DNA of 64,000 nucleotides, taken from CAVRAW01 sp963716135 (lineage in GTDB: Bacteria > Planctomycetota > Planctomycetia > Pirellulales > JADZDJ01). Under the pieces are notes generated by a model. The model was given only the letters and a program-made list of their open reading frames with translations. It was not told the DNA's origin and ran no database searches. The stretch lies in the NCBI GenBank assembly GCA_963716135.1, contig OY970289.1, positions 3,968,001-4,032,000 of the forward strand. Direction: 5' to 3'. The translations under genes and the position numbers were made by a program. Below are positions 18,623 through 26,832 of the stretch, piece by piece. Position 1 is the stretch's first letter. Each line of letters opens with the position of its first letter.

Positions 18623-19489
18623 TCATTCCTGCGCCGCGCTGGTATTGATCACCGGTTGCGCCTCGGTCTCGCCGCACAACACAATCAGCAGGTTGCTCAC
18701 TAGCCTGGCGCGCTGCGCGTCGTCGAACGCCACTACCTGTTTTTCCGCCAATTCGTTGAGCGCCATCTGCACCATGCTCACGGCTCCATGCACAATTTTC
18801 GATCGGGCGGCGATCACCGCGTCGGCCTGTTGGCGGCGCAGCATCACGCTGGCGATCTCCGGTGCGTAGGCCAGGTGCGTCAGCCGCGCTTCATCGACCA
18901 CCACGCCGGCCTTGGCGAGCCGCTGATGCAGCTCGTCTTTTAATGCCGCGGAAACCTCGTCCACGCTGCTGCGGAGCGTGTTCTCATGCTCCTCGCCATG
19001 ATCGTAGGCGTAATTGTTGGCCAGATGCCGCAGGGCCGTTTCGCTTTGCACCCTGACATAGTTTTCGTATCGGTCGACGTCGAAGCAGGCCTGCGCGGGA
19101 CTGTTCACTCGCCACACCACAACCGTGGCAATCTCGATCGGGTTGCCCTGCTTGTCGTTCACCTTCAGCGTGTTGCTTTCGAAGTTGCGCGCCCTTAGCG
19201 AGATCTTCTGTTTGGAATAAAAAGGATTAATCCAATAGAAGCCGCTCTCGCGGACCGTGCCGACGTAGGGGCCAAAAAAGCTGAACACGGCCGCTTCGTT
19301 GGGCTGCAGCGTGAAATGCCCCCTGAGCAAGAACAAACCGAGCCCCGCGATCAGAATTCCGAGGAATCCGCCCGGATTCTCCGCCGCGAACAACCCTAGC
19401 GTCGCCAGCGTTCCAAGTAGGAACAGGAACAGATTGACTGGCAAAGCCACCCAGCCGGAGGTCGCTTTGATCGTTTTTTCGGTGGTCAT
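18623..19489 (-). CDS. SPFH/band-7 domain membrane protein
   Basis: Two N-terminal TM helices (VALPVNLFLFLLGTLATLGLF and FLGILIAGLGLFLL) are followed by an SPFH domain: LQPNEAAVFSFFGPYVGTV, GFYWINPF, then KVNDKQGNPIEIATVVVWRV. The C-terminal half is a long helix with ADAVIAARSKIVHGAVSMV. Stomatin/prohibitin-like proteins of this kind form membrane scaffolds and often accompany NfeD or proteases, none of which is adjacent here. The length of 288 residues is normal. The ATG start at 19489 places the TM helices right at the N-terminus. Confidence 0.9.
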   Translation of the reverse strand: MTTEKTIKATSGWVALPVNLFLFLLGTLATLGLFAAENPGGFLGILIAGLGLFLLRGHFTLQPNEAAVFSFFGPYVGTVRESGFYWINPFYSKQKISLRARNFESNTLKVNDKQGNPIEIATVVVWRVNSPAQACFDVDRYENYVRVQSETALRHLANNYAYDHGEEHENTLRSSVDEVSAALKDELHQRLAKAGVVVDEARLTHLAYAPEIASVMLRRQQADAVIAARSKIVHGAVSMVQMALNELAEKQVVAFDDAQRARLVSNLLIVLCGETEAQPVINTSAAQE

Positions 19490-19585
19490 GCGACAATCCT
19501 ATCGTTGGGCACCAAGAAGAACTACGCGGAAGATACTCCAGCTCCAGCGCGCCGACAAGGAGATTGTGCTTCCGCGCCGCAAAGG

Positions 19586-20023
19586 CTAGACGCCGATGTC
19601 CTCGTTCCACAGCTCCGGCTTGTCGCGGATGAATTTGCGCATCATTTCGATGCAGCGGGGGTCTTGCAGCACTTCGACCTTCACGCCGCGGCTGCGGAGC
19701 AATTCTTCCTCGCCCATGAAGGTTTGATTCTCGCCGACGATCACGCGCGGAATGCCGTACAGCAAAATCGTGCCGCTGCACATGGGGCAGGGGGAAAGCG
19801 TCGTGTACAGCACACACTCTCGATAAACCTTCGCCGGCTGGCGGCCGGCATTTTCTAAAGCATCCATTTCGCCGTGCAAAATCGCGCTCTCTTTCTGCAC
19901 GCGCCGATTGTGCCCCCGGCCGATGATTTTTCCTTGATGAACAATCACCGAGCCGATCGGAATGCCTCCTTCCTTCAGCCCCGCTTCGGCCTCTTCGATT
20001 GCAGCTTGCAGAAATGGATCCAT
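19586..20023 (-). CDS. Cytosine/nucleoside deaminase (CDA superfamily)
   Basis: A zinc-dependent deaminase of 145 residues. The motifs are HGEMDALEN (zinc ligand His and catalytic Glu) and CPMCSGTILLYGI (two Cys ligands). The total order and the C-terminal part (ELLRSRGVKVEVLQDPRCIEM) resemble yeast-type cytosine deaminase and related free-base deaminases more than tRNA adenosine deaminase TadA. It would be cytoplasmic. The gene is 18 bases downstream of the alpha/beta hydrolase on the same strand. Exact substrate is uncertain. Confidence 0.88.
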   Translation of the reverse strand: MDPFLQAAIEEAEAGLKEGGIPIGSVIVHQGKIIGRGHNRRVQKESAILHGEMDALENAGRQPAKVYRECVLYTTLSPCPMCSGTILLYGIPRVIVGENQTFMGEEELLRSRGVKVEVLQDPRCIEMMRKFIRDKPELWNEDIGV

Positions 20024-20041
20024 AATGACGGCAAGAAGAAC

Positions 20042-20947
20042 CTATTTTTCGGCGGAGTGTTTCGGCGGCTCGCTCATGCCCGCGGTACTAAGGAATTCAA
20101 GCACATCCGGCCCCCAGATGGCAATGCCTTCTTCCCACGTGGCAAACCCATAGTGTCCTTCCTGGGGCGTGGCGCCGAAGGCTGGATACAGCTTGGCGCG
20201 ATTCAGCCCGCTCTTTTCTTTGATGATTGGCCCCAGCACGTCGCTGGGCCCGATGCTGTCGTCGTTCTTCGCCTGAATCAGAAACAACGGAGCGTGCGTT
20301 CGGCGTACCGCTTCCTCCTCGCGCTTCTGCAGTAGGGGATTGCCCCACGACATCGCCCCGGGCGCAAACGCGATGAATGCCTTGCAATCCAGCCCTTTCT
20401 CGGCGGCCAGCAGCGTTTGAATGCCGCCGTAGGAGCAGCCCGAAACGGCGATGCGCTTTGCGTCGACATACGACTGCTCCCGCAGCCAAACGACCGCGGC
20501 CACAATGTCGACGTTGTATGACTCCTGCAGATCGACGGCCTTCTTTTCGACCAGCGCCTTGTTTGTCGTCAGCGATTTGTATTCGTCCAGCGCGTCGCCG
20601 ATGTACTTTCCCGGCGACTGGCCATGACCGTGTCGAATCGGCAAGAACAGCACGTAGCCATGATCGGTGTAAAATTTTCCAAGCTCCGGATGCGCCGTCG
20701 GCGTCAATTCGCTCCCGTGGTTCCAAATCACCGCCGGAAACGGCCCCGGTCCGGGCGGTTTGTATATCCAACCGTGCAACATCAGACCGTGGCTGGGAAA
20801 TTTCACAGCAATTGCGGTTTGCCGAAACGCTTTGATCTCTTTCGATTGAACATGTTTTGCCGCCAGATCTTCACGATCTTCCGCCCCTAGCGCATCCACA
20901 AAAATTGCGGCCAACCCAACAATCGCTAGAAACAATCCAATGGGCAT
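20042..20947 (-). CDS. Exported alpha/beta hydrolase (dienelactone hydrolase-like)
   Basis: A signal peptide (MPIGLFLAIVGLAAIFVDALGA) precedes an alpha/beta hydrolase fold: AVIWNHGSE (oxyanion-side strand), the nucleophile elbow SGCSYGGIQTLL, LFLIQAKNDDSIGPSD for the acid residue, and EGHYGFATW with the catalytic His. The 301-residue protein resembles dienelactone hydrolase and prolyl-oligopeptidase-like families. The substrate cannot be told. The next gene downstream is the deaminase. The frame is intact. Confidence 0.85.
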   Translation of the reverse strand: MPIGLFLAIVGLAAIFVDALGAEDREDLAAKHVQSKEIKAFRQTAIAVKFPSHGLMLHGWIYKPPGPGPFPAVIWNHGSELTPTAHPELGKFYTDHGYVLFLPIRHGHGQSPGKYIGDALDEYKSLTTNKALVEKKAVDLQESYNVDIVAAVVWLREQSYVDAKRIAVSGCSYGGIQTLLAAEKGLDCKAFIAFAPGAMSWGNPLLQKREEEAVRRTHAPLFLIQAKNDDSIGPSDVLGPIIKEKSGLNRAKLYPAFGATPQEGHYGFATWEEGIAIWGPDVLEFLSTAGMSEPPKHSAEK

Positions 20948-21273
20948 TGCGCCAGTGCAATTTCGCGCTGTGATTTCGGCGATCCATCTAAAAGCTCTAA
21001 GGAGTTCGGGCCGCTGGCATCGCAGAAATCACACGAGGATTCGTGGCGACAGTATTTCACCCATCTTACCACGCTTCGTTCACGCAGAGTGAAGTGAAGT
21101 AGCGAAGCACTGACAAACGTGCGGACAAAATGGTACGATGCAGTTGAAGCCCGCCATGGCAACTTTGCTTTTCAGCCATGCTTCACAGCGCCTTCATCAA
21201 CGGCGGGCGACATTGGCGTAAAATTTGCACCTCCCTGCGCGATGCGCGTTTCATGAAATTTGGAGATATCGCC
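20948..21273. other. Divergent intergenic region, no gene supported
   Basis: This 326-base stretch separates the hydrolase (-) from the PfpI gene (+) and must hold both promoters. I see no good -35/-10 pair, no hairpin and no plausible small gene. The open frames across it have arginine- and cysteine-rich composition typical of shadows. Confidence 0.5.
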
Positions 21274-21834
21274 ATGGCAGACGAATTGAAAGGCACGAAA
21301 GTGGCCATCCTCGTGGCCAACGGTTTCGAACAGGTCGAACTCACGGAACCGAAACGGGCCCTGGAAGCTGCCGGGGCAAAAGCGCTGATCGTGTCGCCGG
21401 AAAAAGGCAAGGTCAAAGGCTGGCAGCATGCCAACTGGGGTGACGAGTTCCCGGTTGATGTTCCTCTGTCGGAAGCCAAGGCCGACGAGTTCGACGCTCT
21501 GGTGCTCCCCGGCGGCGTGATGAACCCCGACAAGCTCAGGCGCAACGAATGGGCCTTGCAATTTGTGCGCGCGTTTTTCGACTCCGGCAAGCCCATCGCC
21601 GCGATCTGCCACGGGCCTTGGACGCTGATCGACGCCGACGTGGTCGCCGGCCGCAAGATGACTTCGTACCACTCGATTCAGACCGATCTGAAAAACGCCG
21701 GGGCCAATTGGGTCGACGAAGAAGTGGTGGTCGACAACGGCCTGATCACCAGCCGCAATCCCGACGATTTGCCGGCGTTCAATCGGAAGATGATCGAAGA
21801 GATCGCCGAAGAAGTGCACGCGCCGCCGGCGTAA
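21274..21834 (+). CDS. PfpI/DJ-1 family protein (YhbO-like)
   Basis: A 186-residue cytoplasmic protein of the DJ-1/PfpI superfamily: KVAILVANGFEQVELTEP at the N-terminus, LVLPGGVMNPDKLR, and the nucleophile elbow AAICHGPWTL holding the reactive Cys and following His. The acidic partner residue near the N-terminus (FEQVEL) is present. Members act in stress defence against glycation or as chaperones; peptidase activity is debated. ATG 21274 is the usual family start; an in-frame ATG at 21253 gives 7 more residues. Confidence 0.92.
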   Translation: MADELKGTKVAILVANGFEQVELTEPKRALEAAGAKALIVSPEKGKVKGWQHANWGDEFPVDVPLSEAKADEFDALVLPGGVMNPDKLRRNEWALQFVRAFFDSGKPIAAICHGPWTLIDADVVAGRKMTSYHSIQTDLKNAGANWVDEEVVVDNGLITSRNPDDLPAFNRKMIEEIAEEVHAPPA

Positions 21835-21849
21835 TCCGGCCGCAACCGT

Positions 21850-22947
21850 CTATTGATCGTTCTTCGCCGGGCGATCGGAATATCGCGCGATCAACCGCGC
21901 ATCATCTCCGTCGCGATGCCTGATGAACCAAGCCAGCCGGCCCAACAATCGGGCATAGCTAAACCACATCGCGGCCGCAAATGGGCAAGCAATCAGCGGC
22001 GCCAGATTTCCAATGGCAGCCAGAGCCACGATGTAGACGACAGCGACTCCCGCCGCCATGATCGCGGCCACCGCATAAAACACAATCCATCCGGGCCATG
22101 CGGTTACGAGACTGCGCCAGGTCGGCGGCGACAGCGGCCAAATCGAATCCGCCTCCATCGACGAAAGCAGGACAATCGGAAACAGCACGAAAGTACCGAC
22201 CACGAAGCTGGCGTTAAAACTTCTAGCGCCCGGCGGCGTCAGCGAAAGAAGCGAGGCGATGGCGGCCGCCGGCACAATCGACCACACCAGGAGATATCCG
22301 ACTCGCACGAATACCACCAGCCGCTCGCGCCAATCGAAATCGGGCCAATCGGCGGCTTTGTCATTGTTGTAAGCCGTGTTCACAATGATATCGACCATGC
22401 ACGCCGCGCCGTAGCTGAGCCCAAACAACCCAATGAAAAATGCCGCCAGCGCGAGGCTCCCCGCCGAAACAATTCCCATATGCCCGCCCGCCTCAAATGC
22501 CAACATGACCAGTCCCGCCAGGCAACCTGCGATGCTCAAAAAAATCGAGAGGAAAATCCATTTCCCCACCGCGTTGGGCCACCAGGCAAACAAAAACACG
22601 CCGGAGAAGAAGGCCCACGACAGCCCGAATCCCTCGGGCGGCAGCACCCAATCTTCGTGCGGAATTTCCTTTTCCGGCCCCGCCTCCAGCGCAGCCCGGT
22701 GGATTTCGAGCCGTTCCGGCGGCGGCTCGGGCACCAGATCTTCTTCGGCCAGATCCTTGTTCTCCGCCGCCGCATCGGCCGACGCTGCTTGCTTGAGCTC
22801 GCCCGGCATCTCCGCGGGTCCGGCAACCAACTCGGTCGAACATTGTCGGCACAAAATGCGCTGCCCGATGCGCTCTCGAGCCACCTCTTGCCTGGAGCGG
22901 CACTTCGGGCAGACGAGCCAAACGGCGGTGGGATTCTCTTCGCTCAC
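21850..22947 (-). CDS. Zinc-ribbon polytopic membrane protein
   Basis: GTG 22947 gives 365 residues. A short N-terminal zinc ribbon has Cys13, Cys16, Cys33 and Cys36 (CPKC ... CRQC). An acidic, Ala/Pro-rich linker of about 85 residues follows, then about seven TM helices from WAFFSGVFLFAWWPN to FAAAMWFSYARLLG. Proteins with this build (ribbon plus membrane domain) are frequent in planctomycetes and of unknown role. It starts 2 bases after the stop of the upstream membrane protein gene (22950-23405), so the two are an operon and probably act together. Confidence 0.8.
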   Translation of the reverse strand: MSEENPTAVWLVCPKCRSRQEVARERIGQRILCRQCSTELVAGPAEMPGELKQAASADAAAENKDLAEEDLVPEPPPERLEIHRAALEAGPEKEIPHEDWVLPPEGFGLSWAFFSGVFLFAWWPNAVGKWIFLSIFLSIAGCLAGLVMLAFEAGGHMGIVSAGSLALAAFFIGLFGLSYGAACMVDIIVNTAYNNDKAADWPDFDWRERLVVFVRVGYLLVWSIVPAAAIASLLSLTPPGARSFNASFVVGTFVLFPIVLLSSMEADSIWPLSPPTWRSLVTAWPGWIVFYAVAAIMAAGVAVVYIVALAAIGNLAPLIACPFAAAMWFSYARLLGRLAWFIRHRDGDDARLIARYSDRPAKNDQ

Positions 22948-22949
22948 AG

Positions 22950-23405
22950 CTAACTTGTTGCGGTAGGACGGCCCGCGTTTTGCCCTGATGGTTTCCAGCC
23001 GTCGTACAACCACGTAGCCAGCAGCGTGGCCAGCCCCGCGTCCGCAACTCCAACTCCAATAACCAGGATCATCAACCGGACAGGAAAGATCTCCAAAGGC
23101 ACCAGCGCGGCGATGGGTATCACCCAGAAGATGCACCACACCGCGATTGCGGTGCGCAGCGCGGTGGAGAAGCTAGTCCCGTAAATGCCGCTCAGCCAAC
23201 AATAGCCCCAAACGGCCACGATGCCCACCAGGAAATTGGCAGGGATAAAGATAGTCCAACCGGCCGGCGTTTTACCCAGCGCCGCAAAAGCCTCGTGCCA
23301 CTGGGCCTCCAGCCAAATGCGATGGGCCGTCCATTCGCAGAGATTGACAATCAATCCGCCCACCAGGCCCGTTGCGACCAGCCGTTTCCACCGGACCTTC
23401 GCCAT
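22950..23405 (-). CDS. Small four-helix membrane protein
   Basis: A 151-residue protein with four hydrophobic segments: LVATGLVGGLIVNLCEW, WTIFIPANFLVGIVAVWGYC, AIAVWCIFWVIPIAALVPL and LMILVIGVGVADAGLATLLATWL. A basic start (MAKVRWKR) suggests a cytoplasmic N-terminus. No family name comes to mind. It is translationally close to the zinc-ribbon membrane protein that follows on the same strand. Confidence 0.8.
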   Translation of the reverse strand: MAKVRWKRLVATGLVGGLIVNLCEWTAHRIWLEAQWHEAFAALGKTPAGWTIFIPANFLVGIVAVWGYCWLSGIYGTSFSTALRTAIAVWCIFWVIPIAALVPLEIFPVRLMILVIGVGVADAGLATLLATWLYDGWKPSGQNAGRPTATS

Positions 23406-23470
23406 AGTTCGCCCCGAAATTTCAAGTCACTGCAAACTCGTCGTATCCAACGGCGATCGCCGACGCCTAG

Positions 23471-23503
23471 AAAAAAACCCAGAGAGTTCATCTCTGGGTT
23501 TTA
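23471..23503 (-). terminator. Rho-independent terminator after tRNA-fMet
   Basis: On the minus strand AACCCAGAGA pairs with TCTCTGGGTT around a 5-base loop and runs into seven T residues. It starts just past the tRNA 3' end and so ends the tRNA transcript. Confidence 0.85.
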
Positions 23504-23505
23504 AG

Positions 23506-23579
<74 letters not shown>

Positions 23580-23662
23580 TCATTTTTAGCCGCGGCAGCA
23601 TCTTTATTGCTGCATTTCGCGTGCAATGGATTGTATCACAAAATGCAGCGCAGTCGAGCCCA

Positions 23663-25350
23663 TTACCGCGGCGCCGCGTCGATTCCTTTTTGGCCAGCCC
23701 GGTACGTTGCCAGCCAATCTTCAATCCTGCGGGCCACCAGCATCTTGTTCTGCGATCGTGCGAGCGCTAGCGCCTTCTCGGCCGCGGCAATGGCTTCCGA
23801 TGAGCGTCCCATCTGGGCATAGGTTAACGCCAGATTGGCGTACGTCTCGGCGGAGTTGGGCTTCAGCCGCAGCGTTTCCTGGTATTTTTTCAGCGCCTCC
23901 GCGTAGCGACCCGTCTTCAGCAGCACGTTGCCCAAGTTGTTGTATGCGTCGGCGTAATTTGGATTCAGCCGCACGCTTTCCTCCAAGTGCGCTTGCGCCG
24001 CGGAGGTCGCCCGATTCAAGAAATCGCACTCCCAAATTGTTATGCACCACCCAGCAATCAGGATTCCTGCGAAGCGTTTCCCAGTACAGCGTGACGGGGT
24101 CGGCGTACAAACTTGCTTGCTGCCAGGTCAGAAACGCGAGCGCGCCCAGCGCCACAATCGCAGCGCAGTTGCACGCGACTCGCGGCAACCCGCGTACCTT
24201 GAAATGCCAAACGCTCCAAGCGGCAGCCACGAGCGCCACCACGCCGATGATGGCCAGATGCTGATAATGATCGGCCACGAGCGAAAACTTCATAAACCCG
24301 ACGTCCGCAAATCCCAAAACCGGCGACAATGCCACGCAGAAGAATATCCAAGCAATCAATAAGGGTCGCATCCATCCTGCCGGCCGCAGATTGCGCCTCC
24401 ACCACAGCACCGCCGTAACCGCCAGTCCGGCCAGCGCCGGCAACCACCAAAGAATTTTGCCCTCCAGGATTTGCCATTGCGGATAGATGAAAATCAAGTC
24501 GATGGGCACGAGCGCCTTCGACAAATAAAACCACACGGCGGCCCCCGCGCCGGCAACGCGCTCGCCAAAAGTGGCGTTGCGAACGACGATGTCGGCGCCA
24601 TGCGTCGTAAACCAAAAATTAACGGCCGTAAGAACGATGGCGACGGCGAAAAATGACGCCGTCCGCCAAAAATCGTCCCTGGTGATCCGCGCGCCGCCAC
24701 CAAATAATTAGCAGCAGCACCAATGGCAAGACGGCCGCCGAGCCTTTGCTTAGCATCGCCAGCAGAAACGTCGCCAGACTCAGCCAATACCACATCCCCA
24801 GAGTTCGCCCGACGTCCCTCGCCTCTCGTCCCTCTTCCGCCCGCAGATACCACATGACAGACAACAGAAACAACACCATCGCCAGCGTATTCTTCTGCTC
24901 TGAAATCCAGGCCACCGATTGCACATTCACCGGGTGCACGGCGAACAACAGCCCCGCCAGGAATGCGCCGGGAATATTCAGGATTCGCAGAATGCGCCAA
25001 ATCAACAGCGCCGCCGCGACGTGCAACAGCAAACTCGTGGCGTGGTAGCCGATCGGGCTGGTATCCCACATTCGCCACTGGAGCCAAAATAACGAATTCG
25101 TCAGCGGCCAATAATCCTGCGCTTGTGTCGAGAACCAAATCCGCCCCAATCCCTCCGGCGACCGCACCAGATCATTGTCGGTCACCAGCTTGTCGTCATC
25201 TAAAATAAATCCGCCGCGCAAGCATGGCCAATACGCTGCCACCACGCACGCTGCGACCAGTGCCGCGCCCCCCGCCTTGCACAGGAATGACGCGCGACCG
25301 CCCGACCGAGATTCGCCAGCAGTCCGTGAATGACCGTGATAATCGAGCAT
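23663..25350 (-). CDS. TMTC-like GT-C membrane protein with TPR repeats, two frameshifts
   Basis: The start (ATG 25350) leads into a polytopic GT-C fold. The first periplasmic loop has the acidic motif GGFILDDDKLVTDN seen in TMTC/DUF1736 and PMT-like enzymes, followed by about eight more TM helices (for example LLHVAAALLIWRILRI and FAVAIVLTAVNFWFTTHG). The last 120 residues are three TPR repeats (NYADAYNNLGNVLLKTGRY, SAETYANLALTYAQMGRSSE). One-base shifts are needed near 24690 and near 24020; the joined protein is about 560 residues. Eukaryotic TMTC proteins are protein O-mannosyltransferases, so lipid-sugar transfer to exported proteins is a fair guess. It is divergent from the TPR/aspartyl-protease gene. 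Confidence 0.8.
24811..24838. repeat. Heptamer repeats inside the TMTC-like gene
   Basis: Four 7-bp units GACGTCC, CTCGCCT, CTCGTCC and CTCTTCC lie at 24811-24838 within the coding sequence and code for an acidic/basic stretch EEGREARDVG in a loop of the membrane protein. The unit is the same as in the array before mraY (2546-2580). Confidence 0.6.
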
Positions 25351-25510
25351 AAGCGGGCCCGGTGCATGGGAGGCGGCCAGGGAAATCTCTATGGTCAAGA
25401 TGCGTTGCAGAGCAATATAAAGCAACCTGAATTCAAACGCTCTTGAGGGAAAACCGGCGCGAAGATTCGCCGAGACGTATGGCCGCTTTTTTGAGAAATC
25501 CCGAATCACG

Positions 25511-26811
25511 ATGTTGAACGCTCGACATATCGCCGCGGCAATTTGCCTGTCAGTTGCTGCCACCGTCGCTCCGGCATTGCGCCCGCAAACCCGCAGTCCG
25601 GGTCTGCCCTCGATGCAGCCGATTCGCTTTACAAAGCTGGCAAATTCGCCGAAGCCGGAAAAATCTACGCGCAAGTCGCCGCTCGTGACTCTCTGAGCTA
25701 CTCGGCCCCGCTTCATTTGGGCGAGATCGCGCTATTGAACAACGAGTTGGACGATGCGCAAAAATGGCTGCAACAGGCGCGAAAGCTCAGGCCGATCAAT
25801 TCGGCCGTCGACCTTCAACTGGCCGAGGTCTGCTATCGCCGCGACGATTTTCAAAAGGCCGCGGCATTTCTGCGCGCCGCCGGAAAGCTGGCCCAAGCCG
25901 ACACGTTGGCCAGCTTCCAAGGCGTCAAGCCGTACGACGTTCAAGGCGCCGGCAACAGCACGACCCTGAAGTTTGTCACAACCGACCCTTTGCCGCTGGT
26001 GCAAGTGCGCATCAACGGCGGCCGCGAGGTGTATTTCTTCCTCGACACCGGCGCGTCCGAGGTTTTGTTGGATGCCGACTTTGCCCGCCAGCTCGGAATC
26101 AAGCAATTCGGCTCGGCGGCAGGCACATTCGCCGGCGGTAAAAAAACCGCCGTGGGGCATGGCAAGATCTCCTCGATCTCGCTGGGCGATTGGACCGTCA
26201 AAAATGTTCCCGTCGAAATCGTCAACACGCGCCAACATTCCAATCTATTCGGGGGCCGAGAGATTAACGGCATCATCGGCACGGCGCTGTTGTACCGCTT
26301 CGTCGCCACTTTCGATTATCCCGATGGCAACCTTGTGCTGCGCCGCAAAACCGCTCAGAACCTGTCGCAGATCGAAACCATGGCCTCGGACAATTCAGTG
26401 ATCGTGCCCTTTTGGATGGCCCGCGATCACTTCCTCGTCGCCCGGGGAAAAATCAACAACCTCGAGCCCACGCTGCTTTTGGTCGACACGGGCTCGGCAG
26501 GGGGCGCCGCGAAGCTCGCCGAATCCACGCTCAAACAGGCCGGAATCAAGTTGTCGCAAAACCAGGCCTTCGAAGGCGTCGGGGGCGGCGGCACGCTGGA
26601 ATCGATACCCTTCAAGCTGAAAGATTTGTCGCTGGGCGATGCCACGCAGCAAAACGTTCGCGGCTGGTGCGAAGCCGCCTTCCCCTGGGAAAACTCGCTC
26701 GGCTTTCACGTGGGCGGGATGATCGGACACGACTTTCTCAAACTCTATGCCGTCACGTTCGATTTCGACGGCATGCGCATCATCCTCCAGCAAAAAACGC
26801 CGAAACCGTGA
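25511..26811 (+). CDS. Exported TPR protein with two retropepsin-like aspartyl protease domains, frameshifted
   Basis: ATG 25511 gives a signal peptide (MLNARHIAAAICLSVAATVA); the rest is in the next frame, with the shift near 25590. The mature protein has a TPR-like region (ALDAADSLYKAGKFAEAGKI ... FQKAAAFLRAAGKL) and then two aspartyl-protease-like domains. The first has FFLDTGASEVLLD and INGIIGTALL; the second has LLVDTGSAGGAAK and GGMIGHDFL. Two D-T-G halves in one chain suggest a pepsin-like pseudo-dimer or two retropepsin units. The length is about 433 residues. It is divergent from the TMTC-like gene and convergent with the M13 peptidase gene. Confidence 0.85.
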
Positions 26812-26832
26812 CAGGTGGCGGCAACTGCGCGA

